Shown: positions 44,071 through 52,155 of the stretch, in pieces
Numbering within the stretch: the stretch's first letter is position 1
Layout of the letters: the number at the start of each line of letters is the position of its first letter
Assembly (NCBI GenBank): GCA_020630615.1
Contig: JAHDBA010000014.1
Coordinates: 1 to 64,000 of the forward strand
DNA: 64,000 nucleotides
Source: Myxococcota bacterium
GTDB taxonomy: Bacteria > Myxococcota > UBA727 > JAHDBA01
Direction: 5' to 3'
Position numbers and translations under genes: made by a program
Notes under the pieces: model-generated
What the model was told of the DNA's origin: nothing
The model's database searches: none
The model's input: the letters and a program-made list of their open reading frames with translations, nothing else

Positions 44071-44982
44071 TCAAGAAAAACGTTTTCGTGGATGAATCTC
44101 GTAAAGATCGGGCTCTCCACCGTAGGTGAAGACCTCTGCCGCAAGCCACTCAAGTTCGGCATCCTTTTCAGGCTCAAGAACTGTTTTCTCCCAGACTTTA
44201 TTGCCTGCATTCCAACGGTATCGCCTCGATTTGAGCGCATCTTTCGAATCAAAGGGTGCACCCGTAGCACAAATTTTAAATGAGCTCAGTCGTGCTTTCT
44301 TCACCATCGTTGAAAAGTAGGTTGAGTCGCTCGTGGGTTCGCTAAACGTTAAGAGATGCAAGAGCGCATCCACATCTTCGAGAGCACGATGACCATTCAC
44401 AAAAAAGCCATGAAAGGGACCTAAAAGTTCGAGTTTATGAACTGGGAAACCGAAATTCCGCCATGGAATAAAATCACATGAACATGCCCAAACGTTTTGA
44501 GTGCATGCAGCTAGCGCATCCTCATCATCAATGTTGGTACGAATCCACCGGTCAATGAATTTGCGATCAAAACCCGCATTGTGCGCGACAACAAGATCGG
44601 CGGCACTGAAATATCGCACAACTTCTGCGACATCGATCGACTGCCCTTCAACATCTTTATCGCGAATTCCCGTTAGTTTTGTAATCTCTGCAGCAATCGG
44701 CTTTGCTGGATCGTTCAGAGCAGAAAAAGAAGGACCGATCGCGACAATTTCGTCACTCGCACTGTCAAAAGCGAAAGCACGGATTGCGATTTCGATAATC
44801 GTATCGCGGTAGCGATCCAACCCAGTCGTTTCAACGTCAACACAGATTCCGCTTCGCCATGAAGGGCCACCCGATTTTAACGATTCCAAACCGTCAAATT
44901 TCGGCAAAGAGAATTCACCATTGAAGCGCTCAATCGTGATTTTCGTTCCATCTTGGTTTAAGCTTCGCCAAAAACTAGTCAT
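44071..44982 (-). CDS. DEDDh 3'-5' exonuclease (DnaQ-like)
   Basis: Exonuclease of 303 residues. The catalytic acids are in GICVDVETTGLD (ExoI), VVAHNAGFDRKFID (ExoII) and GHRALEDVDALL (ExoIII with His), so it is the DEDDh type of the DNA polymerase III epsilon family. A C-terminal segment (SRRYRWNAGNKVWEKTV) resembles a small accessory domain seen in several stand-alone exonucleases. It could act in repair or RNA trimming. Directly upstream of dapF in one transcript. Confidence 0.9.
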   Translation of the reverse strand: MTSFWRSLNQDGTKITIERFNGEFSLPKFDGLESLKSGGPSWRSGICVDVETTGLDRYRDTIIEIAIRAFAFDSASDEIVAIGPSFSALNDPAKPIAAEITKLTGIRDKDVEGQSIDVAEVVRYFSAADLVVAHNAGFDRKFIDRWIRTNIDDEDALAACTQNVWACSCDFIPWRNFGFPVHKLELLGPFHGFFVNGHRALEDVDALLHLLTFSEPTSDSTYFSTMVKKARLSSFKICATGAPFDSKDALKSRRYRWNAGNKVWEKTVLEPEKDAELEWLAAEVFTYGGEPDLYEIHPRKRFS

Positions 44983-45025
44983 CGTGCACCCAACCTCTTA
45001 GCCTCGATCTTAAAAGGAGTCTATC

Positions 45026-45490
45026 ATGAGTGAAGGTCAAGAGAAGCTCCCACCCTGTGGGATCTATAAAACTTTAGAATCGATCGGAAAGATTCCTGAA
45101 CATCGTTTGGTTTATTTTCATAACCATGGAAATCCAGGCCCAGGCCTCTACCTGCCCGAGGGCTGGCATCAGAACAGAGCATCTTTTTCCTCTCAGGGAC
45201 ATATTCTTGAAAATCTTGAAGATGTAACTCATCTTGCCCCTTTGCTTCCCGAGGGCTTTTACCGGGCGACGCGCGAGCTCGTATTGAAGGATAACGCGCG
45301 GATCGAAAAAGAGACCTTTGTACAAATCGGTTATAACGGTGAAGCGAATGCGATCCTCTTCCTACCGCGTGTTGGTATTGATGGTTTTGAGATTCCGGAA
45401 CGGGGGTGGAAGCTGAAACCTGGGTTTGAGCTCGCACTCGCGCTCGTTAAAGTTGCGCGACAGAAAAATGATGAAGAGAACTTTCATTAA
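45026..45490 (+). CDS. Conserved-looking hypothetical protein, 154 residues
   Basis: Soluble protein with no signal or membrane helix. It opens MSEGQEKLPPCGIYKTL and has an HNHGNPGPGLYLPEGW segment and a C-terminal GYNGEANAILFLPRVGIDG. The SD AAAGGAG is about seven bases before the ATG. I do not recognise a family; the well-formed SD, codon use and position between housekeeping genes suggest it is real. Function unknown. Confidence 0.7.
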   Translation: MSEGQEKLPPCGIYKTLESIGKIPEHRLVYFHNHGNPGPGLYLPEGWHQNRASFSSQGHILENLEDVTHLAPLLPEGFYRATRELVLKDNARIEKETFVQIGYNGEANAILFLPRVGIDGFEIPERGWKLKPGFELALALVKVARQKNDEENFH

Positions 45491-45517
45491 TCTTCCACCT
45501 CCCTTCCCATTCCCCAT

Positions 45518-45532
45518 TCCTCCCGAGGGCCG
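45518..45532 (+). repeat. Left inverted copy of a 15-bp element flanking the RAYT gene
   Basis: TCCTCCCGAGGGCCG, the exact reverse complement of the sequence at 46662-46676. It lies downstream of the transposase gene stop, within a pyrimidine-rich stretch (45497-45524). Confidence 0.8.
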
Positions 45533-45726
45533 CGTCATAAATCTAACCTGAACAAATGTGTTCGCAGCGAATTCAAGACCTCGCTTAAAGCTTTAAGTTG
45601 CCAACAATTGTACTATTTCAGTCTGCATACATACACTATTAAGTCTTCCACACGACAAACATCCAAGTACATCGACTCGGACCTTTGAAGTAGGTTGAAT
45701 TGGTAGTTGATTCTTCGAAGCCTTAC

Positions 45727-46596
45727 TTAGCTCATTAACGCAACAATCCCTAAGTTCACAAACCCATAGGTACCTATTGGAAAACACACCTTCTCTTCTG
45801 AGTTCTGCATGCGCCTTAAAGCTTCGAAGTATTGAGTTTGGAACACCTTCTTTCGCTGTATCGCCTCAAGCATCAACCAAGGATTCTTCGCTTTAATTGT
45901 GGGCTTTAACTTAAACAAAACTCGCTTCGTAAAAGGCGAATCTGTGATGGCTTGCTTAAGCAAAAGTGCAAGTCCTAAAACACCGGGTTTTTCTTCGTTG
46001 ATTTCTTGTTCTTTTAAAGCAACTTCACGCCGAATTGTTGAACGTAAATCATTTAAATTATTATTAAAAGGCGCCTCAATTTGAAGAGTTGCAATCTCTG
46101 GGAGTTTCTTGGAAAAGAAGGCTTTAGGTTTTTTAATGGGAATTGGGTGTTGATATTCATACTTCAATGAATTGGAACCTATCCACTGTTTTGATGAGCG
46201 TACAAGTCTGTCTTTGACTGGGTTTGTGAGTGTATAGACAATGGCATCACGTAGGGCTTCTTTTGTGATTAAAGCCACCGCGTTATAGCTGTCTGTACCC
46301 CAAATAGGCCAATTGAAGCCATGATGATGAGCAATGGCTCTTGAGACCATTGAGTTGAAGTCTCTCATAAAGGCAGGCAGAGAGCCTTTCATATCCGTTA
46401 GAACAATATGATAGTGGTTAAACTCAAACATGTATTCATGCAATTGAATCGAGTGTTTCGATGCCGCCCAGGCAAGGGTGTAGTGGATGATGTGATTGAT
46501 TTTTTTGTTGGGTTTTAGAAAGAAGCGTCGTTCTGATGTACGGCGGGTAACCATATAGGTGGTTTCAGGGAGTATCATGCGAGGTGGAGTTGCCAT
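45727..46596 (-). CDS. REP-associated tyrosine transposase-like protein (RAYT, IS200/Y1 family)
   Basis: 289 residues. Residues about 1-150 are the Y1 transposase domain: ETTYMVTRRTSERRFF at the start, the HUH motif as FNHYHIVL, and the nucleophile Tyr in DAIVYTLTNPVKDRLV. These enzymes cut and join single-stranded DNA hairpins. The C-terminal half (Lys-rich, with VALKEQEINEEKPG and FTKRVLFKLKPTIKAKNPWL) is longer than in bare IS200 TnpA, as is usual in RAYTs. Exact inverted 15-bp sequences flank it. The frame is intact, so it may still be active. Confidence 0.88.
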   Translation of the reverse strand: MATPPRMILPETTYMVTRRTSERRFFLKPNKKINHIIHYTLAWAASKHSIQLHEYMFEFNHYHIVLTDMKGSLPAFMRDFNSMVSRAIAHHHGFNWPIWGTDSYNAVALITKEALRDAIVYTLTNPVKDRLVRSSKQWIGSNSLKYEYQHPIPIKKPKAFFSKKLPEIATLQIEAPFNNNLNDLRSTIRREVALKEQEINEEKPGVLGLALLLKQAITDSPFTKRVLFKLKPTIKAKNPWLMLEAIQRKKVFQTQYFEALRRMQNSEEKVCFPIGTYGFVNLGIVALMS

Positions 46597-46661
46597 GGTG
46601 TTGCCTTCGAGTAAGGGTTCAACATCTATACAAAATGAAGCTTGAATATTTGCGCGGCGAA

Positions 46662-46676
46662 CGGCCCTCGGGAGGA
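46662..46676 (-). repeat. Right inverted copy of the 15-bp element flanking the RAYT gene
   Basis: CGGCCCTCGGGAGGA, reverse complement of 45518-45532. It lies 66 bases upstream of the transposase start and runs into a nearly pure purine tract (46670-46703) that separates the unit from the MscS gene. Confidence 0.8.
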
Positions 46677-46775
46677 GAGGAGGGAGAAGAGAGAGGAGAA
46701 GTGTACCAATTTAAAGAACCGGTTTGAGCTTCATGCGATCGATTGCTAACCCGGTGTTGTGTAGTGGAGGCCGTG

Positions 46776-47621
46776 ATGGAATATATTGAATCGATACTCA
46801 GCCCAGAAGACATCACAAAATATCAATCGCAGATTACCGACTGGAGCGTGAGCTTCGTACCGCGCTTTATCTTTGCAATCGTAGTCTTGGTCATTGGGCT
46901 GTGGGTTGCGAAACGTTTGACTGCAACAATTCAACGTGGGCTGGAACGCGCGAACGTAGCCGCAGAGCTCATCTCATTTTTTGGTTCAGTGGGTGATCTT
47001 GCCTTTAAAGGCATAGCGGTTTTGCTCGCCGCGAGCATTCTTGGTTTTCAGGTCTCTTCACTTTTGGGCCTGGTCGCTGCAATCGGCTTCGCTGTGGGTA
47101 TGGCAATGCAGGGCTTTCTAGGAAACTTTGCTTCAGGAATTACCATTATCTTTTTCAAACCCTACCGTGTCGGCGACTGGGTTTCTATTTCCGATAAGTT
47201 TGGTCGCGTAAGCGACATTCATATTTTCAACACCACCATTGTGTCGCCGGGTCAGAAGACTTTGGTGATTCCTAATGGAAAAGTTACGGATGACATCATT
47301 ACCAACTTCTCAACCGAAGGGAAAATCAAGCTCGACCTAACGATTGGCATGGCGTATCAAGAGAGCTTTCCAAAAGTAAAATCGATCTTGCTTGAGGCAC
47401 TCAAAGAATGTGAGCATATTCTGCAAGAACATACACCCGATATTGGGATTCTCGAGTTTGATAGTCATACTGTGACGTTGACACTTCGACCAACGATTGA
47501 CCCCGACAAATATTGGGAAGCGACCTATGAAGCCAACGCAAAAGTTAAGGCAGCATTAAGTGCTGCTGGGATCCAAATGGCCTACTCTGAAGGTGTCGAA
47601 CTTGGCCCAATTGGCGAGTAG
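46776..47621 (+). CDS. Small-conductance mechanosensitive channel (MscS)
   Basis: Inner-membrane tension-gated channel of 281 residues, the size of E. coli MscS. Three helices: TM1 at FVPRFIFAIVVLVIGLWV, TM2 around LAFKGIAVLLAASILG, and the pore-lining TM3 (GLVAAIGFAVGMAMQGFLGN) with its Gly/Ala pattern. The beta domain follows (FFKPYRVGDWVSI, VIPNGKVTDDIITN), then an alpha-beta C-terminal cage domain. GGAGG is five bases before the ATG at 46776; the frame is open to 46743 but that region is not coding-like. It protects against hypo-osmotic shock. Confidence 0.93.
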   Translation: MEYIESILSPEDITKYQSQITDWSVSFVPRFIFAIVVLVIGLWVAKRLTATIQRGLERANVAAELISFFGSVGDLAFKGIAVLLAASILGFQVSSLLGLVAAIGFAVGMAMQGFLGNFASGITIIFFKPYRVGDWVSISDKFGRVSDIHIFNTTIVSPGQKTLVIPNGKVTDDIITNFSTEGKIKLDLTIGMAYQESFPKVKSILLEALKECEHILQEHTPDIGILEFDSHTVTLTLRPTIDPDKYWEATYEANAKVKAALSAAGIQMAYSEGVELGPIGE

Positions 47622-47685
47622 AAATTCATACCGACATCAACGAAGCCATTCACGACTTAAGACCCACTGAATTTTTATTTTGGCC

Positions 47686-48330
47686 TTAAAGTTGTTCTGA
47701 AATTTGATGTTCAAGCCAGGGACGATACTTGGACATCACCATCTTGAATCGATTGCTTTCGCGAAGATAGTCGACCCAACGCTGCAAATTCGGCCAGTCT
47801 TCTTGATTGAAGCGATTGACGTCGGAGTTGCGAAACTGCCGGACAAAAGGAAAGAGGGCGAGATCGACGAATTTTAGTTCATTCCCCAGTATAAAGGTCG
47901 ATACACTTAGCCTTTGGTTTAAGTCTTGTAGATGGGATGACGCTTCAAGAAAGTATTCTTCGCGTGACCGTTCAGGAAAGCGTACCGAATATTTGTAACG
48001 ATCGAGCGACGCTTTAAACTGACCATCGTTCTGCTCGATGAGTTCAGCTTCCAATGCTATTTCAGAAACGCTGCACGCATTAAGACATTCTGGGTCGTCT
48101 TGCTCGAGTGCCCATCGCATAATATCGATACTCTCATCTAAAACACTACCATCCTTCTTGATTAGAACTGGCACCGTGCCCTTGGGGGAATGCTCGAGCA
48201 TGTGTGCAGGCTTATTTTTGAGTTCGATTTCTCGATGTTCCACTTCAACACCGGCGGATGATAACGCAAGACGCGCGCGAATCGCGTAGGGGCATCGTCG
48301 AAATGAGTAGAATATTGGTTTTTCAAGCAT
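47686..48330 (-). CDS. Glutathione S-transferase-like protein
   Basis: 214 residues. Thioredoxin-like N-terminal domain with YSFRRCPYAIRARLAL: the CPYA motif with Cys as likely catalytic residue, as in omega-class and YncG-type GSTs. The cis-Pro and substrate-binding segment is GTVPVLI followed by LDESIDIMRWAL (Glu-Ser of the glutathione site). A helical C-terminal domain follows. It may act as a glutathione-dependent thiol transferase or dehalogenase-type enzyme. Probably co-transcribed with trhO (70-base gap). Confidence 0.85.
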   Translation of the reverse strand: MLEKPIFYSFRRCPYAIRARLALSSAGVEVEHREIELKNKPAHMLEHSPKGTVPVLIKKDGSVLDESIDIMRWALEQDDPECLNACSVSEIALEAELIEQNDGQFKASLDRYKYSVRFPERSREEYFLEASSHLQDLNQRLSVSTFILGNELKFVDLALFPFVRQFRNSDVNRFNQEDWPNLQRWVDYLRESNRFKMVMSKYRPWLEHQISEQL

Positions 48331-48400
48331 CCTGTCCCCTTACTAACTTCACGATCGTTTGAACTGGATGCAGACTCCATCCTACGAACACTACCAATTC

Positions 48401-49330
48401 TTAATGTTGTGAGTCTGGGCCAATATGTTCAAGGCCACGCGCACGCGCAATCTCGATATTGCGTTGCCGCATGCGCGCACGCTCCATTTGGGCATCGTTG
48501 CGTGTTCCAAAACATTTATGACAGCTGACGCCATGCTCAAAATGTTCATGTTGAAGATCATCGCCCATAAGCGGCCAACCACACACCCAACACATGGAAT
48601 AATCGCCGGGGTTCAGATCGTGTTTGACGGTCACGCGATGGTCAAAGACGAAGCAATCTCCCTCCCATTCACTTTGCGCCTTCGGCACTTCTTCCAAGTA
48701 TTTGAGGATTCCACCCTCCAAGTGATAGATCTCTTCAAAGCCTTCTTTGAGCATAAATGCACTTGCCTTTTCGCAACGCACACCGCCCGTACAAAACATG
48801 GCGACTTTCTTATGCTTTTGTGGGTCGAGGTTTTCCCGAACATAGTCGACAAACTCTGTAAAGGATTCCGTGTTGGGATCCAAGGCACCCTTGAAGGTTC
48901 CCACTGCGACTTCATAGTCGTTGCGAGTGTCGACAAGTGTCACATCATCACGGTTGATCAAATCATTCCATTCGCTTGGCCTGACGTAAGTGCCGACTTT
49001 TTCGTTAGGGTCGATTCCATCCACTTTGAATGTAATGATCTCTGCCTTCTCTTTGACTTTAAGTTTGCGAAAGGGGTGCTCCTGCGCGTGACTCCATTTT
49101 TGATTGCTCAGCGTGATTGGTAACTCGTTCTCGATCGCCAAGATTAAATCTTTAAGCGCGTTGCGGCTCCCACTGAGGGTTGCGTTAAGACCTTCTTTCG
49201 CAATCAAAAGTATACCCCGAATCTCACGCGCGTCGGCTTCCTCTTTCACCCACGCCACAAACTCGGCCGGGTGGTGAATATCAATAAAGTGATAAAACGT
49301 AACAATATCAATCGATTTTTCAGAGACCAT
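48401..49330 (-). CDS. trhO: tRNA uridine-34 hydroxylase TrhO (YceA rhodanese family)
   Basis: Oxygen-dependent hydroxylase that forms 5-hydroxyuridine at the wobble position of some tRNAs. Length about 309. The N-terminal acylphosphatase-like part (YHFIDIHHPAEF, GILLIAKEGLNATLSG) leads to the rhodanese domain with VDTRNDYEVAVGTFKGA and active-site loop FCTGGVRCEKASAF; the C-terminal Cys-rich region (CWVCGWPL, SCHKCF) could bind zinc. I chose the ATG at 49330 over the TTG one codon upstream. Divergent from the unknown 111-residue gene. Confidence 0.93.
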   Translation of the reverse strand: MVSEKSIDIVTFYHFIDIHHPAEFVAWVKEEADAREIRGILLIAKEGLNATLSGSRNALKDLILAIENELPITLSNQKWSHAQEHPFRKLKVKEKAEIITFKVDGIDPNEKVGTYVRPSEWNDLINRDDVTLVDTRNDYEVAVGTFKGALDPNTESFTEFVDYVRENLDPQKHKKVAMFCTGGVRCEKASAFMLKEGFEEIYHLEGGILKYLEEVPKAQSEWEGDCFVFDHRVTVKHDLNPGDYSMCWVCGWPLMGDDLQHEHFEHGVSCHKCFGTRNDAQMERARMRQRNIEIARARGLEHIGPDSQH

Positions 49331-49468
49331 CAATACTTTTAAATTCTATAGTTCCAAGTACAAGGCATTTAGGACATTTTTGTAAGAAACAATAAAATTT
49401 TTCAAGTCCGGCCAAAATTGTGTCTTTAAGGATACTAGCTTTAAACTTAAAAACTATAAGGTGTCCAA

Positions 49469-49804
49469 ATGTGTGTAAAATTCAGTACTCTTCCCAACAA
49501 TATGCAAAACTACATACTCAAGGGAATTACGAATAAAGATATTGTTGTGGATGTGAAAATGTCGCTGGCAGATTATGAAAAGCTTGACGTACTCGTAAGT
49601 CATGCTGCTGTCATCTCAGGTAACCCCACAAAGCTCAGTTACAATGAGGCTCAAACAGTAATTGATGATTTCGGTGTCATGGATGTCGATGTACCTTTGA
49701 ATACTAGCCTCGCAAATGATATTGGTACTGGTGATTCTGAGGGCTCGAGCACTTCAAACTATGACCTTTATAACGGTTATGACACTGGGGTTTTGGGTTC
49801 TTAA
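49469..49804 (+). CDS. Unknown acidic protein of 111 residues paired with a nucleotidyltransferase
   Basis: Family not recognised. AAGGTG lies five bases before the ATG. The N-terminal half looks like a small folded alpha-beta domain (ILKGITNKDIVVDVKMSLAD YEKL). The C-terminal 35 residues are low-complexity and rich in Asp, Ser, Gly and Tyr (TSNYDLYNGYDTGVLGS). No signal peptide. The nucleotidyltransferase gene starts 18 bases after its stop with its own good SD, so the two form a cassette. A target or precursor role for the partner enzyme, or an antitoxin role, is possible but unproven. Confidence 0.65.
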   Translation: MCVKFSTLPNNMQNYILKGITNKDIVVDVKMSLADYEKLDVLVSHAAVISGNPTKLSYNEAQTVIDDFGVMDVDVPLNTSLANDIGTGDSEGSSTSNYDLYNGYDTGVLGS

Positions 49805-49822
49805 TGAAAGAAGGAGACTCGT

Positions 49823-50809
49823 GTGATCGCCAAACTACACAATCCCGATCGGGTAAGGTGTACAGCTGCAACCGTGGCAAGAAGGCAGTTGGCTCAATCT
49901 CTTACTCGCAAACGGAACTGGAAAGCATTCGCGATCACAGGATCGGTTGCTAGAGGTGATGCATGCATACACTCAGACCTTGATTGTTGGGCCATTGGAC
50001 CTGACGAAGAAGTGATTCGCTTTGTAAAAGACGGTGTTTCTTGTACAGTTTTCGTTGAGAGCATTAGCAGGGTGTATTCCGACGCCCATCTCGACCATGT
50101 GGATGTCGAGGCTGCCATGCCGCTTTGGGATCCAGATACGATCTTTGATAAACTTAAAGTGCAACGTCGAAACCGTCGAGCAGAACGTATCGCTAAAACT
50201 CTGGCTCAAACAAGACGACTTGTTCAAGCATATTGGAACCACACTAAGGATAACGATCCCCTTGTGGCACGATGGAATAGTTATGAAGTCGGCTTGCGGC
50301 TGATAGGGTTACACTACTTTCTTCTCTTTGATCAGAAGCATTTTAAATTTAGGCATCTTGTGGAGAATTTAGGTGAGCCCCAGCTCGGACTCGCAAAGCG
50401 CTTGCTTTGGTTGCCGCCCCAGATTGATATCGAAAAACTGAGCGCACTATACGAAAGGTTTTTTGAAATATGTTCGTTTACTAATTTTAAAGAGATCCAC
50501 AAACCGATCGAGCATATTTCCAAAATCAGAAAAGGAAGTATCGAACCGGGTCTCCTCGGTTTGAGACGGCATTACTCTAAAAACTTTATCTCAAGATTCC
50601 AAAACGAGAATACGATTGCAGGGATTTCTAAACTTCTGGGTGTGACACCGAGTGTTTTTCGACACTACACCAAAGCGCTCCTGCACATACCATTGCAGCA
50701 TACGGTAAAAACAAACAAAAATATGTGCGACCTTGTCAACAACTACATTGCTCTGACTGCGCCTGAGATCCGCGATCAGTTGAACGATGTATTTAAGGCT
50801 TCGAACTGA
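49823..50809 (+). CDS. Pol-beta-type nucleotidyltransferase domain protein
   Basis: 328 residues. The signature ITGSVARGDACIHSDLDCW (GSxxRG then SDxD) places it in the DNA polymerase beta-like nucleotidyltransferase superfamily with metal-binding Asp residues, similar in lay-out to aminoglycoside nucleotidyltransferases and MNT-type enzymes. The third Asp may be in LDHVDVEAAM. Residues about 110-328 are helical and basic, with an AGISKLLGVTPSVFRHYTKA segment that looks HTH-like. It would transfer NMP to a small molecule, protein or RNA. It starts at a GTG six bases after GGAG. It overlaps the convergent GNAT gene tail to tail by 17 bases. Confidence 0.78.
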   Translation: MIAKLHNPDRVRCTAATVARRQLAQSLTRKRNWKAFAITGSVARGDACIHSDLDCWAIGPDEEVIRFVKDGVSCTVFVESISRVYSDAHLDHVDVEAAMPLWDPDTIFDKLKVQRRNRRAERIAKTLAQTRRLVQAYWNHTKDNDPLVARWNSYEVGLRLIGLHYFLLFDQKHFKFRHLVENLGEPQLGLAKRLLWLPPQIDIEKLSALYERFFEICSFTNFKEIHKPIEHISKIRKGSIEPGLLGLRRHYSKNFISRFQNENTIAGISKLLGVTPSVFRHYTKALLHIPLQHTVKTNKNMCDLVNNYIALTAPEIRDQLNDVFKASN

Positions 50810-51266
50810 TTTTCACCATCATCTGATGTGGAATCCCCGCATCATCAAAGATTTCGCCACACGCTTGATAACCGAGCTTCTCGTAAAAAGGAATTACCGC
50901 AACTTGCGCACCCAAGCGGTATTCTCGTGGCTCGTAGAATGCTGCGCATGCTTCTACGAGGTCCATCAGACAAAGACCAAATCCAATTCCTCGAAAATCC
51001 GTATCAACAACCACACGTTCGATCTTCGCAAATCCATCAACACTGTGACAATTTTCAAGATTGAGCCGTGCACTTGCCACACACTTTGAGTTCAAAGCAA
51101 CGGAGACGTGCAAACACATCCCATCACGATCGTCCCACTCTAACATGGGATCAACCTTTTGCTCATGCACAAATACCTTTTCACGCAATTCTCGAACGCT
51201 GCGCATTTCTGAACACTCAGAGCTCAGTACACGAATTTTGAAAGAGTGACGTTTTGAGTTAAGCAA
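50793..51266 (-). CDS. GNAT-family N-acetyltransferase (ElaA-like)
   Basis: About 157 residues. The GNAT core is clear: RELREKVFVHEQKVDP (ElaA-type start), the acetyl-CoA loop region VVVDTDFRGIGFGLCLMD, and FYEKLGYQACGEIFDDAGI PH at the end. It acetylates an unknown amine. The open frame runs on to 51710, but the upstream part is antisense to the DUF4286 and gloA genes; the TTG at 51266 follows AGAGG by nine bases and gives the normal family length. Its SD is part of a palindrome that also serves the divergent gene. Confidence 0.85.
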   Translation of the reverse strand: MLNSKRHSFKIRVLSSECSEMRSVRELREKVFVHEQKVDPMLEWDDRDGMCLHVSVALNSKCVASARLNLENCHSVDGFAKIERVVVDTDFRGIGFGLCLMDLVEACAAFYEPREYRLGAQVAVIPFYEKLGYQACGEIFDDAGIPHQMMVKISSKP

Positions 51267-51270
51267 AGAA

Positions 51271-51280
51271 AGAGGCCTCT
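51271..51280. promoter_or_regulatory. Palindromic SD shared by two divergent genes
   Basis: AGAGGCCTCT is its own reverse complement, so AGAGG reads as an SD on both strands: six bases from the ATG of the DUF4286 gene and nine from the TTG of the GNAT gene. The two start codons are only about 15 bases apart. Confidence 0.55.
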
Positions 51281-51281
51281 C

Positions 51282-51599
51282 ATGATTACTTATATCGTAT
51301 CTGCTGAGTTTGAAAGTGCGCATGTTATGAAAGAGTGGTGTGCTTGGCTTAAGAGAGAACACATCAAAGATGTGTGTAAGGCAGGGGCAGACTCCGGGCA
51401 GTGTTTGACCTCTGTTGATACGAATAATGTACTCTGTGCACAGGCGCACTATACCTTCTCGGACCATGAAGCCTTTGAGAACTATCTTCAACATGGTGCT
51501 CCAAAGCTCCGAAAGGAGGGACTCAAGTTGTTCCCGCTTTCCCTTGGAATCAACTATCAACGTTTTGTGATGCAGGCGAATGACGAGAAAAATTCTTAA
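51282..51599 (+). CDS. DUF4286 family protein
   Basis: 105 residues, a small ferredoxin-like fold protein. The start MITYIVSAEFESAHVMKEW and the segments WLKREHIKDVC and HGAPKLRKEGLKLFPLSLG match the DUF4286 pattern, a family whose function is unknown but whose fold resembles dimeric alpha-beta barrel proteins. Six bases separate AGAGG and the ATG. gloA follows after 9 bases, so the two are co-transcribed. Confidence 0.8.
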   Translation: MITYIVSAEFESAHVMKEWCAWLKREHIKDVCKAGADSGQCLTSVDTNNVLCAQAHYTFSDHEAFENYLQHGAPKLRKEGLKLFPLSLGINYQRFVMQANDEKNS

Positions 51600-51608
51600 G
51601 GAGTCGAT

Positions 51609-52028
51609 ATGAAGTATCTTCACACCATGATTCGTGTTTTTGATCTCGAGGCTGCTTTGGATTTCTTTTGTTCCAAACTTGGACTGATTGAAATCCGGCG
51701 TAGAGATCACGAGAAAGGTCGATTTACTCTTGTGTTCTTAGCGACAGGCGAAGATGAACCGTGCATCGAACTCACCTACAACTGGGATCAAGCTGAAGCC
51801 TACTCACAAGGTCGTAACTTTGGGCATCTCGCCTATGAGGTCGATGATATTTACGCACTATGCAAAAAACTTGAGGATTCAGGCGTCGCAATCTTAAGAC
51901 CGCCACGAGATGGACGCATGGCATTTATCAAATCACCCGACGGCATATCTGTTGAACTGCTGCAAAAAGGAGATCCCTTGCCGATTAGGGAGCCTTGGTC
52001 ATTGATGGAGTCCCAAGGCTCATGGTGA
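51609..52028 (+). CDS. gloA: Lactoylglutathione lyase (glyoxalase I)
   Basis: Isomerises the methylglyoxal-glutathione hemithioacetal to S-lactoylglutathione. 139 residues, two beta-alpha-beta-beta-beta units. Expected metal ligands are seen: His in YLHTMIRV, Glu in CIELTYNW, His in [10 protein letters not shown], Glu in [10 protein letters not shown]. The family phrase [13 protein letters not shown] is intact. SD AAGGAG is seven bases upstream. Together with the GST-like protein it points to glutathione or a similar thiol in this organism. Confidence 0.93.
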   Translation: MKYLHTMIRVFDLEAALDFFCSKLGLIEIRRRDHEKGRFTLVFLATGEDEPCIELTYNWDQAEAYSQGRNFGHLAYEVDDIYALCKKLEDSGVAILRPPRDGRMAFIKSPDGISVELLQKGDPLPIREPWSLMESQGSW

Positions 52029-52039
52029 TGATTGAGACT

Positions 52040-52069
52040 TTGACCAAGTTTTTTCGTATTCACTATACG
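52040..52069 (+). promoter_or_regulatory. Putative sigma-70 promoter of the redoxin-purine operon
   Basis: TTGACC at 52040 and TATACG at 52064 are 18 bases apart, after the gloA stop and about 85 bases before the redoxin lipoprotein start. No other promoter-like sequence is seen before purQ, so it could drive the whole pur operon. No purine riboswitch fold was recognised in the leader. Confidence 0.4.
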
Positions 52070-52155
52070 TAATTCGAACGTTGACATTGGTAGGAACAAA
52101 ACCCACAATGACCTTAATAAAACGACATATGGGTAAAGCCAAAAGGGTAGAAACA

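Larger units (their letters stand above)
45518..46676 (-). mobile_element. Putative RAYT unit bounded by 15-bp inverted repeats
   Basis: A 1.16-kb segment holding one Y1/HUH transposase-like gene between exact inverted copies of CGGCCCTCGGGAGGA. Outside the right copy is a purine-rich stretch; outside the left copy, on the same strand, a pyrimidine-rich one, so the symmetry goes a little beyond the 15 bases. RAYTs are usually single-copy genes flanked by REP palindromes which they mobilise. The 237 bases between transposase stop and preceding gene have no other gene I can support. Ends are approximate. Confidence 0.65.

Noticed and set aside
45593-45787. 64-codon minus-strand frame overlapping the 3' end of the RAYT gene
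   Set aside because: No SD or family; Cys-rich by chance in an AT-rich, non-coding-looking stretch.
50260-50340. RX4H motif (RLIGLH) suggesting a HEPN toxin domain in the nucleotidyltransferase protein
   Set aside because: The residue after Arg is Leu, not the usual polar residue, and no other HEPN feature is seen; such a short motif occurs by chance.
51267-51710. Upstream extension of the GNAT open frame
   Set aside because: It is antisense to the DUF4286 and gloA genes; the family length fits a start at 51266.
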